Shown: positions 24,999 through 34,053, counted from the first letter of the stretch. The stretch is DNA of 64,000 nt from Acetobacteraceae bacterium (GCA_003164135.1 PLSD01000018.1:92357-156356); one strand, 5' to 3'. Made by a program: numbers and translations. The notes: generated by a model from the sequence alone, not told the origin.

Positions 24999-26552
24999 TT
25001 AAGCGTTCGCCGGAATCGCCTGCACACTTACCTGTACAGTCTGTCCACCTTGAACATTCACGATGAACTTTTCATTGATCGCCTGATACTGCACCTGCAC
25101 ATCAGCCTGCACATAGCCCAGGCCCGTCCGGCTTGCCGGATTGTTACTAGTGTCGCACACCACCGCAAAAGGTACCGCATTCGCGGTGCGGCCCAGCATT
25201 CCCTGTGACAGCAATCCATTCAGAAATGCCAACAGCGTCGAGCGAATATTCTGGAACAACGATGCATTTACCAACTGTCCCACATACGCCCCCATGCCGC
25301 TGGCCAGTGTGGTTGAAATATAGTTCGTCAACCTGGTATAATGATCGCCATTCGTTGCGGCGTTCGACGAAGAATTATGCCCGCCACGAACCCCCCAATA
25401 AGCACCACCGGGTTGTGGGTTTGCAATCACATCAATGCCTGCACTCAGCAATGCCGCCAGGTCTGCCGTCGCATACGTCGTCGCCGTCCCAACGCCCGGC
25501 TGTCCGGATTTCTGCGTGCCAATGACACCATAAAGTGGCTTGTTCAGTGAAGACTGCTCAGGTGACAAATTCGCAAGCCGGCCAGCAACAAACCCCTGCG
25601 GCGAAACCAAGCGGATCACCGCATTCGCCTGGTCAGACCAATAGACCCAGTCGCCGAACATCAACTTCACAGCATAGCTATCTACACCGGCTTCTGCCTT
25701 AATCGTCACCGCATTGGCAATATTATCGCCCGCCGGCCCGGTCAGAATCATATAAACACTCTCGGCAAGACCAAACTCCGTCTGCACAATCCACTGTGTC
25801 GGATCATCCGCATCCGCAAGCAGCGCAATCGCGCAGCCCTGCGCTCTCAGGGCATACATTCCCAGTCGCGGCAGGGAGTCACTCCCCACTAAAGTCACCG
25901 CCGTAACGCTGTTGGCGCCGTCTGTACCCGGTGTTCCAGTACTGAAAGGAAATACGCCCGCGACTGGTGACGTTGCCGGCCCCATAACAGTGGCGGCCAC
26001 CAGTTGCGACGCCCCTCTCAGCACTCCACTTCCATTATTCACTGCATTCGCGAGGTTGCTCCAGAAAAGGGCGCCCGTCCCCTTGATGTTGTCATAAACT
26101 TCTGGGTTTAAACCAGGTAAAGCCACCATAAGCCGCCAACTGCTTGCCGCGGAACCGGGCGAGAGCGTGACGCTAAGTTGCGTTCCCAAGCTACCAGTGT
26201 AGAGCGCAGTAAATGCAATTGCACCAAGCACGGTGAACGTGGCCGCCGTATCCGTGCCATCCGTAACGCGGACACAAACAAAATTCCCCGCCCCTTGTTG
26301 CACGGCCGTGGCAACCTGGGTACCCATATCAAATTTTCGCGGCATAACCGCGCCAAACCGGGCCGCATAATCTCCCATGGTGCCAATAATCGTCGGCTCG
26401 CCGACAGGACCCCAGCTCGCCGTCCCAACCACCCCTAAACCATCCGTAGGCACACCGTTCAGCAACAGCGTCTGCGGCGGTACAATCTGCACATACAAAT
26501 CGGGGACTATCAAAGCCGTTGTATTCAGGGCTCCTTGCTGCACAATCGGCAT
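24999..26552 (-). CDS. Contractile tail sheath protein
   Basis: 517-aa sheath, the contractile component that makes this a myovirus-type tail. N-terminal PDLYVQIVPPQTLLLNGVPTDGLG and GVVGTASWGPVGEPTIIG are typical for Mu gpL-type sheaths, as are GDWVYWSDQANAVIRLVSPQGFVAGR and the C-terminal GLGYVQADVQVQYQAINEKFIVNVQGG. It is followed by the tube gene. The frame is complete, with no visible lesion. Confidence 0.92.
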   Translation of the reverse strand: MPIVQQGALNTTALIVPDLYVQIVPPQTLLLNGVPTDGLGVVGTASWGPVGEPTIIGTMGDYAARFGAVMPRKFDMGTQVATAVQQGAGNFVCVRVTDGTDTAATFTVLGAIAFTALYTGSLGTQLSVTLSPGSAASSWRLMVALPGLNPEVYDNIKGTGALFWSNLANAVNNGSGVLRGASQLVAATVMGPATSPVAGVFPFSTGTPGTDGANSVTAVTLVGSDSLPRLGMYALRAQGCAIALLADADDPTQWIVQTEFGLAESVYMILTGPAGDNIANAVTIKAEAGVDSYAVKLMFGDWVYWSDQANAVIRLVSPQGFVAGRLANLSPEQSSLNKPLYGVIGTQKSGQPGVGTATTYATADLAALLSAGIDVIANPQPGGAYWGVRGGHNSSSNAATNGDHYTRLTNYISTTLASGMGAYVGQLVNASLFQNIRSTLLAFLNGLLSQGMLGRTANAVPFAVVCDTSNNPASRTGLGYVQADVQVQYQAINEKFIVNVQGGQTVQVSVQAIPANA

Positions 26553-26555
26553 AGC

Positions 26556-26696
26556 TCAGCCCTCCTTCGGCATAATACGAACAACGAAACTTGCTTGTGG
26601 ACCCGCGAGAATCTGTTCAACCATCTCGGCATCCGTAATCAGGTCACCGCGGCTGTAGCCCGCAAATGGCTTCAACACCACCAAGTGAAATAGCAT
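26556..26696 (-). CDS. Small conserved-position phage protein upstream of sheath
   Basis: 46-aa gene shorter than usual ORF cut-offs. It reads MLFHLVVLKPFAGYSRGDLI, then TDAEMVEQILAGPQASFVVR, and ends IMPKEG. AAAGGAAATC precedes the ATG at 26696 and its stop lies 3 bases upstream of the sheath start. Mu-like phages encode a similarly small protein (DUF2635/gp38 type) just before the sheath, and the basic -RIMPKEG end is compatible. Role unknown. Confidence 0.7.
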   Translation of the reverse strand: MLFHLVVLKPFAGYSRGDLITDAEMVEQILAGPQASFVVRIMPKEG

Positions 26697-26707
26697 AATG
26701 ATTTCCT

Positions 26708-27538
26708 TTAAGATTGAATATTTGCTACGAGAGCAGTATTGGCGGTAACGCTCATTGAGCCGAACAACATGGCCGGCGTCACCTGCGCCAAAGTAGTTGG
26801 ATACTCCGCGCTATATGTCAGGTCGCGCCGGTACAACGTCGCATCCGCCGCATTGTCCTGCGCGGTACTTCCCGCGAAAACCAAATGTGCATAAGATCCA
26901 TCTGCTAAGGGTATAAACTTCAGCCCCGCCAGCATCTGATCAATCACAGGTGTCACCGCATCACGTGCGGCCGGGTCCGGGCACCACAAGCTGATCTTAA
27001 AGTCCTGAATCTGGCGCTTGATTTCCTGCAAGGACCCCGCTCCGCTCACAACCGTTGCCGTGAACTCATCCGCCCCAGGCACGCCGAGTGTAGTACCCGC
27101 ATAGTCAACCACCCACCCGGCCATGCGCAGCAGCGCCACCAGGTTGCTCGCCACCGTCGCCGGACTATCATTAACCTGCACCGCATACGGATAAACCACG
27201 CCGTTCACCTGAATGCCCGCGAGTTGTCCCGCCGCACAGTCACCCGAAAATGTTGCCGCCTGCTGTGCAACAGCAACCCTCAACTCTTGCTTCACCGGCG
27301 CAACGGCAATCCATCGCCGGGGATAACGCGTAACATTCTTTACCGTGCCGTCCGTAGCCGCGACAGATATATTGACGACTCCAGACGCAAGATCGGCATC
27401 CAGCGCGGCGGCATTGGGAAACCCGCGATAAATCCGGCAAACATGACCCGTTACACTTGGCACACCAATACCCTTTGGATACAGCGCATTCGCAACAATC
27501 GCCGCCAGCGCGGTCTCGACATCCGCCTGATCAGCCAT
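26708..27538 (-). CDS. Tail terminator/neck-like phage protein
   Basis: 276 aa from the ATG at 27538, chosen because AGGAGGT lies 7 bases upstream and the ATG overlaps the preceding stop (TGATG). It begins MADQADVETALAAIVANALYP and has a beta-rich centre. Residues about 190-260 (KRQIQDFKISLWCPDPAARDAV, then FIPLADGSYAHLVF) suit a tail-completion protein of the Mu gp37/P2 gpS position. Exact family not recognised; the placement is by gene order. Confidence 0.5.
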   Translation of the reverse strand: MADQADVETALAAIVANALYPKGIGVPSVTGHVCRIYRGFPNAAALDADLASGVVNISVAATDGTVKNVTRYPRRWIAVAPVKQELRVAVAQQAATFSGDCAAGQLAGIQVNGVVYPYAVQVNDSPATVASNLVALLRMAGWVVDYAGTTLGVPGADEFTATVVSGAGSLQEIKRQIQDFKISLWCPDPAARDAVTPVIDQMLAGLKFIPLADGSYAHLVFAGSTAQDNAADATLYRRDLTYSAEYPTTLAQVTPAMLFGSMSVTANTALVANIQS

Positions 27539-28182
27539 CAGCCCACCTCCTGCACAAGCGACAAACGCCATACCGCCGCAACCTGCTCAACCGCCGTCAC
27601 AATAAAGCGCTCGCCACGTTCCGTGTTCAAAATATCCGCGACATGCGGCTGCACACCGGCTACCACCGGCAACAACGCACTGAACCCCGGCACTTTCGTA
27701 TCGTCAGGCAACCCCGCCCTGGTCCTGTCACCAATACCACCCACCAGCAGGCTTGCCGGAAACCCCGCTAGCAGCATCGTCTGCGTGCCCGGCAGCACGG
27801 CGCCATATCCGTTCAACCCCGCCAGCACCGGCGCCGCCGGCCGCGCCAGACTCACGACCGCATTCGTCATCACCACCAGCATCGGCTTCGGCGGCTCAAT
27901 CGCAGCCACAAAAACCGTACCTTCCTGCCCCGCCAGATAGTCACCAGCCTGCAAATAGCTCCAATCCGCCCAAGCCTGCCGGAACGGCACACCAAAGCCA
28001 CTGGGCGCCGCCACAGACCCACCAGGCAGCACGAAGGCAACGCACAAGCGCAAAAACCGCTTATCCAGGTCCACCGGCGCCACGGGCCCATCTGGCCGGT
28101 AGGCATCATGCAAAAACCCTACCCGCCGCGCCGCGCAACCCGCCCCGTAGGCAAGCCGGTCCGCCAATCGCACACCATCCAT
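27538..28182 (-). CDS. Conserved phage head-tail joining protein (hypothetical)
   Basis: 214 aa starting MDGVRLADRLAYGAGCAARR. The C-terminal HVADILNTERGERFIVTAVEQVAAVWRL is typical of small phage proteins that sit between the connector and the tail terminator. No catalytic motif or membrane segment is evident. Translational coupling to both neighbours supports a structural role; the family is not securely recognised. Confidence 0.5.
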   Translation of the reverse strand: MDGVRLADRLAYGAGCAARRVGFLHDAYRPDGPVAPVDLDKRFLRLCVAFVLPGGSVAAPSGFGVPFRQAWADWSYLQAGDYLAGQEGTVFVAAIEPPKPMLVVMTNAVVSLARPAAPVLAGLNGYGAVLPGTQTMLLAGFPASLLVGGIGDRTRAGLPDDTKVPGFSALLPVVAGVQPHVADILNTERGERFIVTAVEQVAAVWRLSLVQEVG

Positions 28183-28183
28183 G

Positions 28184-28582
28184 TCACACCACCAACGTAA
28201 CGCCGGCCTGCGCCAATGCCGGCCCCGGCGGCACGCCTAAAAATCCACAAAGCCGCCGCCGCCAGTTGTCGAACAAGTTAGTCCGGTCCCGCATCTCATC
28301 GGCATTATGCGTCCACGCCGTGGCACTTTCGGTGTCCAGATTTTCCGAGGTCTTAGGCACTGCCACTTCCAGTGTCGCCAGCGTCGAGATATACTGCAAC
28401 GTGACTGCAACCTCCGCAGGCGCCAGATTATTCATCCGGTACTCCAGGGTCCCATACCCCTGAAAGAACCGCCAGGAACTAAACCCGGCAGCCCCGGCGC
28501 CATAAGCCGGATACCCGCAGAACCTGCGAATATCCGCCTTCTGGCCATCAGTGAAACACGGCGCCACGCTTCCCGGCATGTC
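28184..28582 (-). CDS. Phage head-tail connector-like protein (hypothetical)
   Basis: 132 aa from the ATG at 28582, which overlaps the stop of the gene before it. It contains FTDGQKADIRRFCGYPAYGAG, EYRMNNLAPAEVAVTLQYISTLATLE and a Trp/Arg-rich segment near the end (NLFDNWRRRLCGFLG). Helical content and place after the capsid fit a head-completion protein of the gp6/gp15 type, but no specific family was recognised. Confidence 0.5.
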   Translation of the reverse strand, partial: DMPGSVAPCFTDGQKADIRRFCGYPAYGAGAAGFSSWRFFQGYGTLEYRMNNLAPAEVAVTLQYISTLATLEVAVPKTSENLDTESATAWTHNADEMRDRTNLFDNWRRRLCGFLGVPPGPALAQAGVTLVV

Positions 28583-28889
28583 AGTATGTATCCCCATCGC
28601 CCAGCGTGAAATACACCGTGCCACTACCAGAACTCAGCAGCACGGCCGCATGATTAACAAACGGGCCACCACCCACCAGCATCCTGCCACCCGCCGGCAC
28701 CGGCGTATCATTCACAGTCGCCGTCAATCCGCTCGCCCCACCGAGACGGAAAAATGCCGTCGAGGCCGCGGAGTTATAGATCAGAACCGCATTCCCGCCC
28801 CCTACCAGCGCAATCGAACTAACGCTGTTCGTGGCGGCGGCACTGGCGGTGCCAGCGGGCCGGAATGGTTGCGTCGAACCTGTTGACAT
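28581..28889 (-). CDS. Small beta-rich capsid-associated protein
   Basis: 102 aa, low in charged residues and rich in Gly, Ser, Thr and Val (SSIALVGGGNAVLIYNSAAS, MLVGGGPFVNHAAVLLSSGS, VYFTLGDGDTY). This looks like a single beta-sandwich. Directly downstream of the major capsid gene, so a head decoration or stabilising protein is a reasonable inference. Confidence 0.5.
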   Translation of the reverse strand: MSTGSTQPFRPAGTASAAATNSVSSIALVGGGNAVLIYNSAASTAFFRLGGASGLTATVNDTPVPAGGRMLVGGGPFVNHAAVLLSSGSGTVYFTLGDGDTY

Positions 28890-28901
28890 TATTCTCGCCC
28901 C

Positions 28902-30224
28902 TTAACCAATATGCTCGATCATCACGGCGCGCTTGTAATTCGCATTCGTTGCGGTCGGCACCGTTGTGGGTGTCGTGGTAGTATCGGAGGGTGCACAGAA
29001 TCCTCCAATCCAGTACCAGCTCTGCGCGATAATCTGTTGCAAGCGGTCAATCGGCTCACGCGTCACCATCGCCACGTTATCGATCACATTCACCAGGCTG
29101 TCCTTCGGCGCCACGTCATCGGCCGCCATGCCCGCGAAATCACCCTCGATCAGCGCGCCCTGACCACAAACAATCGGCCGCCGCACAAACAGATTGGAAA
29201 TGCTCGGATGGTTCTGCACATACGCTTCGGTCGTGGTAATAAACCGCAGACCGAGGAAATCACTTACCATCCCCTGGCGGAACACCGGATTAGACGACGT
29301 CGCGCCCTGGAACAACTGCTTGAAATCTGGATCGGAGAACAACTGCCGTGCCGAAACCGGATCAAGATAACAATTGTAAACACCATCAACCAGCGGTACC
29401 GCATTCCGGCGCAGCAATGCCACGGCGTCAAGCAGATTACCCATGCTCAACGTATCGGTCGCCTGCAACGCAGCGGTCGTGTTCCGGCTGGCCGGCCGCA
29501 CAATGGAACTCGCCGTCGCCGCCTGCACCGCATTGCCCACGGTCCCGTCGGCAACCGTCACATTACCCGAAAACAGCAACTGCCCGGAAATGCCATTCGG
29601 CGCCGTCGACACATTGGTCGCATCCGGCGTCACACCCACAACAGTGTACAGGTTAGAGCCCACAGTTACTGCAAGCGGATAGGTGGCCGATACCGTCTGC
29701 TGCACACCGCTGGAAAATGCCGTTTGGAAACCGCGGACGTCATCAACTTCGACACTGGCGCCAGCCGAACCAAGCGTCGTAATCACGCGCGTATTGCCGC
29801 CAAAATACGGGGCAAACAGCGCATTCCGCGCCAGTTCATCCAAGCTGCGCGCCGCCTGCTCACCATTCGTTGCGGCATTCTGGAGAAACAGACTGGCGAT
29901 ACCGACGCGGCTCGTCACCATGTTCAAATCTTGCGTCGCCGCATAAAAATTCAGGGAAATGGTGTACTGCTCAACCCCCCAGTTGGTCGAAGTCAGGCCA
30001 TTGTCGAGATTCGTATTCGTCGAAGCAGCCAACGGCACCGTCACACTTGGCTTCAGGCCGGCACGCGTCTTTGTCAACGTCTCGCCAATGCCAACGGAAA
30101 ACTCTTCACGGTCAGCAATCAGCCGGTAGCCCAACCGCGACTTCAGCGCAGTCTCAAACTCTCGTTCCAGAAAACCCTGCTGAATAATCGGCTGCAATGC
30201 GGCGGGAAAATTTTGGATGCCCAT
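28902..30224 (-). CDS. Major capsid protein
   Basis: 440-aa probable major head protein. Recognisable segments: EREFETALKSRLGYRLIADREEF at the N-terminus, NFYAATQDLNMVTSRVGIAS, SLDELARNALFAPYFGGNTR, then NCYLDPVSARQLFSDPDFKQLFQG and FRQGMVSDFLGLRFITTTE, resembling P22-coat/N4 gp56-type capsids. It follows the scaffold gene and a stem-loop, with an AAGGA site 10 bases before the ATG. Base composition is close to host values. Confidence 0.8.
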   Translation of the reverse strand: MGIQNFPAALQPIIQQGFLEREFETALKSRLGYRLIADREEFSVGIGETLTKTRAGLKPSVTVPLAASTNTNLDNGLTSTNWGVEQYTISLNFYAATQDLNMVTSRVGIASLFLQNAATNGEQAARSLDELARNALFAPYFGGNTRVITTLGSAGASVEVDDVRGFQTAFSSGVQQTVSATYPLAVTVGSNLYTVVGVTPDATNVSTAPNGISGQLLFSGNVTVADGTVGNAVQAATASSIVRPASRNTTAALQATDTLSMGNLLDAVALLRRNAVPLVDGVYNCYLDPVSARQLFSDPDFKQLFQGATSSNPVFRQGMVSDFLGLRFITTTEAYVQNHPSISNLFVRRPIVCGQGALIEGDFAGMAADDVAPKDSLVNVIDNVAMVTREPIDRLQQIIAQSWYWIGGFCAPSDTTTTPTTVPTATNANYKRAVMIEHIG

Positions 30225-30292
30225 GGGCAGATATTCCTTATGTTATGGCGTGATTTATCAACAACCAAAGGGCACGGCCCAATGGATGCTCT

Positions 30293-30311
30293 GCAAGGGA
30301 AAAACCCTTGC
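30293..30311 (-). other. Stem-loop upstream of the capsid gene
   Basis: GCAAGGG (30293-30299) and CCCTTGC (30305-30311) form a perfect 7-bp stem with a 5-base loop in the 103-base gap between scaffold and capsid genes, just after the scaffold stop. There is no T-run on the minus strand, so a terminator is unlikely. It could mark mRNA processing or protect the abundant capsid message. Confidence 0.4.
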
Positions 30312-30327
30312 GCCCGAGTAATTCAGT

Positions 30328-30717
30328 TCAGCGGCGGCGCAGCAACGCGGTCCGCGCGGCAAGCCATTCTTCGTGGCTCAGATCATTGGCATGGCGCGTC
30401 CGCGGCGGTTCCGGCCGCGGCGGATTAGCCGCGGCCGATGACGAGTTTGCCGCACCGAACAACCAAGGCTTTGCCCGTTTCAGCCTAGCCAGCAGCGCCG
30501 GCGCATCCGCGACTTCACCACTATCAGTCAACCGCACGTCAGCCATATCCAGCAACTTCAACCCGTCGAGATCAACCATCCCGGCGCGCAGCGCTTCCGC
30601 CTTCAGTTCGGCCCGGATCAACCTTGCATCCGTGTCCATCTGTACCCGGCTCAAGGCCGCCTCCGCGGTCTCTGCTCGGGTCTGCCAGTCCTCTACGCTA
30701 TTCGTCTCATCTGTCAT
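30328..30717 (-). CDS. Scaffold-like coiled-coil phage protein
   Basis: 129 aa, almost entirely charged helix. Residues 8-50 form a heptad pattern (VEDWQTRAETAEAALSRVQM), the middle carries LDGLKLLDMADVRLTD, and the tail is proline-rich then basic (DLSHEEWLAARTALLRRR). Such short acidic-to-basic helical proteins between portal and capsid genes serve as scaffolds. The ATG overlaps the portal stop (ATGA). Confidence 0.7.
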   Translation of the reverse strand: MTDETNSVEDWQTRAETAEAALSRVQMDTDARLIRAELKAEALRAGMVDLDGLKLLDMADVRLTDSGEVADAPALLARLKRAKPWLFGAANSSSAAANPPRPEPPRTRHANDLSHEEWLAARTALLRRR

Positions 30718-32108
30718 GGAGTATCCTGATCAATAGCATTTAATTCGGCGGCGACATCGGTAATGCTATGCGATGCCGCGATCGTCTTCACCGCCGTCTC
30801 GCGGGAAAGCTGTCCGGCATTCGTCAAGGTCGCAATGGCCTGCGCCTCCTTCAACCGGTCATCGGCCGAAAGCGGATACCAGCGGGGCCACCGCAAAGTG
30901 AGCCTTTGCCCCGAATCCAGCGGTGGTACTGTTTCACCCATCACGGTCAATGGGAAAACCTGCGATGCCCGCAGCACCATTTTCATCAACGCCAAAATTC
31001 CGCCGTCGCCGTAGGAAATTCTCAAATTATCCGCGAGCCAGATCAGCCCCTGGTTCATCAGCTCCAATGCGCGGCCGGATTGCGCGGCCGTCAGCCTCTC
31101 GGCACTGGCCCGGTTCCCATGAACACTCTCCAATGCAAACTCGCGCAAAGTCCGCACGTAGGAGATTACCGCCTCACACGCCGTACCGCCAATTTCCAGT
31201 AGCTTCGCATCACCCTTTTCTGAGACCACCAGTGCGTTCCCCGCACCTTTCACGATTTCGGAGTCACTCGTCGCAGGCTCCTTGATCAACAACGTTGGAT
31301 CGGAACTATACTTCAGCCCCCTCCCCGCCTGGCTCAGCTGATAATCAATCTCGATATTTGTCTCGATCGCCGCCCTGAACGTACAAGCCCCATCCACCCC
31401 ATCCCCGCCAGGCAGATTGCGTATCCACACCAGCGGCACAAATCCAAGACCATGCTTAACACTGCGCACATCATCGCGCACCGGCTGTCCACTCGGATCG
31501 TTCACCAGCCAAGGCAAACACCAGGTCTCCGCCTCACTATCCCAGGTCCGCTGAAACCAATACACCGCACTCACGTCGATATTTTGATAATCCTGCCCGG
31601 CCAGATCAGCGCCAGTCACTTTATATTTCTCTGTCACCCGGCTTAACGTGTCAGGTGCCTGCACATTCCACACCGGCGTCAAATACTGGCTTTCCAGCAC
31701 GGTAAAAAATATTCGCCCCTTTAGCACACGCAATAAAATCGCGACCGATCCAACAGACCCTCGGATTGCCGCGTCAATCATCACCTCATTCAGGCGGCTC
31801 TCCGAGATAATGTCGCTTAAAACCCTGGCGAGTGCGGAATCAGCGCATTCCACCACCGGGAAATGCCCCGCACTGAACAACAGCGCCACAGAATCCTCAA
31901 CCACAATCCGGCTCAGCCCATAGCGCACGGAAGGACGCCGCAAGCGCAAAGGTACATATTCCCCCGCGCCATTACGCTCTTCATGAAACTGATACGGAAG
32001 ATTGTCGTAGATCGTCCCATCCAGCACCCGGCGCAAAATATCCAGCCGTGCCACGCGTGCCGGCATCCCAGCGTCGGTTGGCACCGTGTCGCAAATCGTC
32101 TCGAACAT
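30714..32108 (-). CDS. Portal protein (SPP1 gp6-like)
   Basis: 464-aa portal-type protein, forming the dodecameric DNA gate at the head vertex. Seen: GTIYDNLPYQFHEERNGAGEY near the N-terminus, VEDSVALLFSAGHFP, KHGLGFVPLVWIRNLPG, FRAAIETNIEIDYQLSQAGRGLKYSS, and the stem/wing-like region ALESVHGNRASAERLTAAQSGRALELMNQGLIWL, all familiar from SPP1 gp6-like portals. It follows the large terminase gene by 24 bases. Confidence 0.82.
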   Translation of the reverse strand: MFETICDTVPTDAGMPARVARLDILRRVLDGTIYDNLPYQFHEERNGAGEYVPLRLRRPSVRYGLSRIVVEDSVALLFSAGHFPVVECADSALARVLSDIISESRLNEVMIDAAIRGSVGSVAILLRVLKGRIFFTVLESQYLTPVWNVQAPDTLSRVTEKYKVTGADLAGQDYQNIDVSAVYWFQRTWDSEAETWCLPWLVNDPSGQPVRDDVRSVKHGLGFVPLVWIRNLPGGDGVDGACTFRAAIETNIEIDYQLSQAGRGLKYSSDPTLLIKEPATSDSEIVKGAGNALVVSEKGDAKLLEIGGTACEAVISYVRTLREFALESVHGNRASAERLTAAQSGRALELMNQGLIWLADNLRISYGDGGILALMKMVLRASQVFPLTVMGETVPPLDSGQRLTLRWPRWYPLSADDRLKEAQAIATLTNAGQLSRETAVKTIAASHSITDVAAELNAIDQDTP

Positions 32109-32132
32109 GCAACCTCACAGTTTAATGTATCA

Positions 32133-33497
32133 TCAGCGCCCCAGCAGCGGCACATTCACCCGCCGCGCCGCCTGGGCAGTCGTTGTCGCCAGCGTATTCA
32201 CGGCGCGCGAGAGTGCATCAACCTGATCGTCTTTTTTTGAATCAGGAAACGCCGCTATCTCACTTAAAAAATTTTCATTCCACGGCGCTGCCAGCAGCGC
32301 CAGTTTCCCGGCGTCAACCTGTGTCGCCGCCGGCATCGCCCGCATAATCTTCGCCCCCGTCTCGGGCGAAGCAACCACTTGAAATCCACTCAGGCTTCTC
32401 GTCAGCATGGCAACCTGCGCCGCGCCCGCTTGCCCAGGATCCTGCGGCAAAGCCAAAATCGTACTCACACCATCGGCCTTCGCCGTCGCATGAATCCTTG
32501 CCTCAACCTGTGCCGGCGAGCCTTGAAATCTTATCACATCCAGTACAACAAGCAGGCCATCCGCCGCCAACCCCAGCTTCAACCCCACCGTATAATCCGG
32601 ATTCCGCCCAATCCCCGGCAAACTCGAAGCCAAATCCCACGCCCGCACCGTACGCATAATCCCCGGCGCCTCAGCCAAAACCCGTATCGCCTCCGCCTTA
32701 AACAACGCCGCATCCGGTGGCCTTGGCCGCTGCTGATACATCGCCGCAAAGGCCCGTTCACCCACCTCCATCCGCCGCCGCGTAATCGCCGCTTCGTCCT
32801 GCCACTCCGGCCACAAAACCTGCCCCACGCCACGGCCCAGCGCGTCGTCTTTTTCCGCGATCGCCGGCAACCGCAAACACGTCCATCCCGCTTCGGCGGC
32901 CATCAATCGTCCGGCCAGATCATCCTCATGCCAACGCGTCATAATCAGCACCAACCGGCCCCCCGGCTTCAACCGTGCACAAAGTTCCGCGCGATACCAA
33001 TCATACAGCGCATCCCGGAACGTCTGACTTTCAGCCTCTGCCCAGGACTTAATCGGATCATCAATAATAATCAGGTCGGCGCGGCGTCCCGTAATTGGCC
33101 CCCGCACACCCGCCGCAAAATATTCACCACCATCCTCCAGCACAAACCGCGCCGACGCCCGGCTTTCCTTCGCCAGCGTCAAATCCAACCTATCCCCATG
33201 CTCAGCAATCGTATTGCGCACATGCCGGCCGAAGTAGTCAGCCAGCGAAGCCGTATGCGCCGTTGCAATAATCTGGCTCTTCTTGTGCCGGCTCAAAAAA
33301 TACGCTGGAAACAATATCGACCCATACGTGGACTTTGCCGATCCCGGTGGCATTTGCACCATCAACCGGTCGCTACGCCCGTCAACAATCTCATCAAGTT
33401 TTTCAATCAACAACTCATGGTGCCGTGCCGGCACTCTCGCCATGCCCGCCATCACGTGGCGGGAAAAACCAAGCAGACCCGCCTCTAGATTTTTCAA
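32133..33497 (-). CDS. terL: Terminase large subunit
   Basis: 454-aa packaging motor. ATPase domain: Walker A-like MPPGSAKST at about residue 49, Walker B LIIIDDP and a coupling TRW motif (LIMTRWHEDDL). C-terminal RuvC-like nuclease: acidic residues in RAWDLASS, LPQDPGQAG and KKDDQVDALSRA, all intact, so both enzymatic functions look preserved. TTG at 33497 is the only upstream start before a stop; an internal ATG at 33452 is possible. It lies 130 bases downstream of the DUF6362-like gene. Confidence 0.9.
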   Translation of the reverse strand: MKNLEAGLLGFSRHVMAGMARVPARHHELLIEKLDEIVDGRSDRLMVQMPPGSAKSTYGSILFPAYFLSRHKKSQIIATAHTASLADYFGRHVRNTIAEHGDRLDLTLAKESRASARFVLEDGGEYFAAGVRGPITGRRADLIIIDDPIKSWAEAESQTFRDALYDWYRAELCARLKPGGRLVLIMTRWHEDDLAGRLMAAEAGWTCLRLPAIAEKDDALGRGVGQVLWPEWQDEAAITRRRMEVGERAFAAMYQQRPRPPDAALFKAEAIRVLAEAPGIMRTVRAWDLASSLPGIGRNPDYTVGLKLGLAADGLLVVLDVIRFQGSPAQVEARIHATAKADGVSTILALPQDPGQAGAAQVAMLTRSLSGFQVVASPETGAKIMRAMPAATQVDAGKLALLAAPWNENFLSEIAAFPDSKKDDQVDALSRAVNTLATTTAQAARRVNVPLLGR

Positions 33498-33564
33498 TTT
33501 TGTTCCCGTACCTCTCGGTGCGCGTTAAGAACCATCATGCCAAGAGGTATATGCTAAACTGGGG

Positions 33565-33619
33565 TATGTGGGCAAGCAGAAATAACGGCATGTTAGACGT
33601 TATTTTACCTGCCCACATA
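33565..33619 (-). other. Long bipartite stem-loop between terminase-region genes
   Basis: Outer perfect 10-bp stem (TATGTGGGCA at 33565-33574 with TGCCCACATA at 33610-33619) and inner perfect 8-bp stem (AAATAACG 33580-33587 with CGTTATTT 33598-33605), separated by a 5x4 internal loop and closed by a 10-base loop. It occupies most of the 130-base gap before the large terminase. No T-run follows on the transcribed strand. Candidate roles: packaging-initiation (pac-like) site, RNA processing or attenuation. Confidence 0.6.
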
Positions 33620-33627
33620 TTACCCGT

Positions 33628-34053
33628 TTATCCCTGCAACTTGGCCAACTCCACCGCAAGCAACGCAATCGCCTGCCCGTGCCAGCGCTGCACGGATTTA
33701 TGGTCAGCCCCCAACATCGTCCCCAACCGCCGCCACGGGTACAAATGCCGCTCCGTCAGCGGATGCACCAGCGCACGCGCACCCACAATCCGGCGCATCA
33801 CGTAACGTGTCTCCGGTATCAACGCCAACCAGCCAAACGCCTCGTCCATCGCGCTAATCGCCGCGGCGCTCGGCACCGGCGGCCGCGCCACGGCGGACTG
33901 CCACCCATAAGCCTCCAGCGCCGTATGCACGATATCGAACTTCATCTGCCGTAACTGCGTGGAATACCCCCGCGCCGGCAGTGCCAACAACGTCGCCCCC
34001 GCGGCTTCCAGCCTGCTGATGATCTCCACCCCGTTCAACCCCGCCCCGCTCAT
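33628..34053 (-). CDS. DUF6362-like phage protein, possible small terminase
   Basis: 141 aa. AISAMDEAFGWLALIPETRYVMRRIVGARA and the final HTH-like stretch YPWRRLGTMLGADHKSVQRWHGQAIALL resemble DUF6362 proteins of alphaproteobacterial phages. DNA-binding character plus its place directly before the large terminase make it a small-terminase candidate. ATG overlaps the stop of the gene before it (ATGA). Family recall is from memory. Confidence 0.6.
   Translation of the reverse strand: MSGAGLNGVEIISRLEAAGATLLALPARGYSTQLRQMKFDIVHTALEAYGWQSAVARPPVPSAAAISAMDEAFGWLALIPETRYVMRRIVGARALVHPLTERHLYPWRRLGTMLGADHKSVQRWHGQAIALLAVELAKLQG

Noticed and set aside
28911..30428. 505-aa plus-strand frame opposite the capsid gene
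   Set aside because: Composition is that of an antisense shadow (Arg/His/Gln-rich) and it opposes a coherent phage operon.
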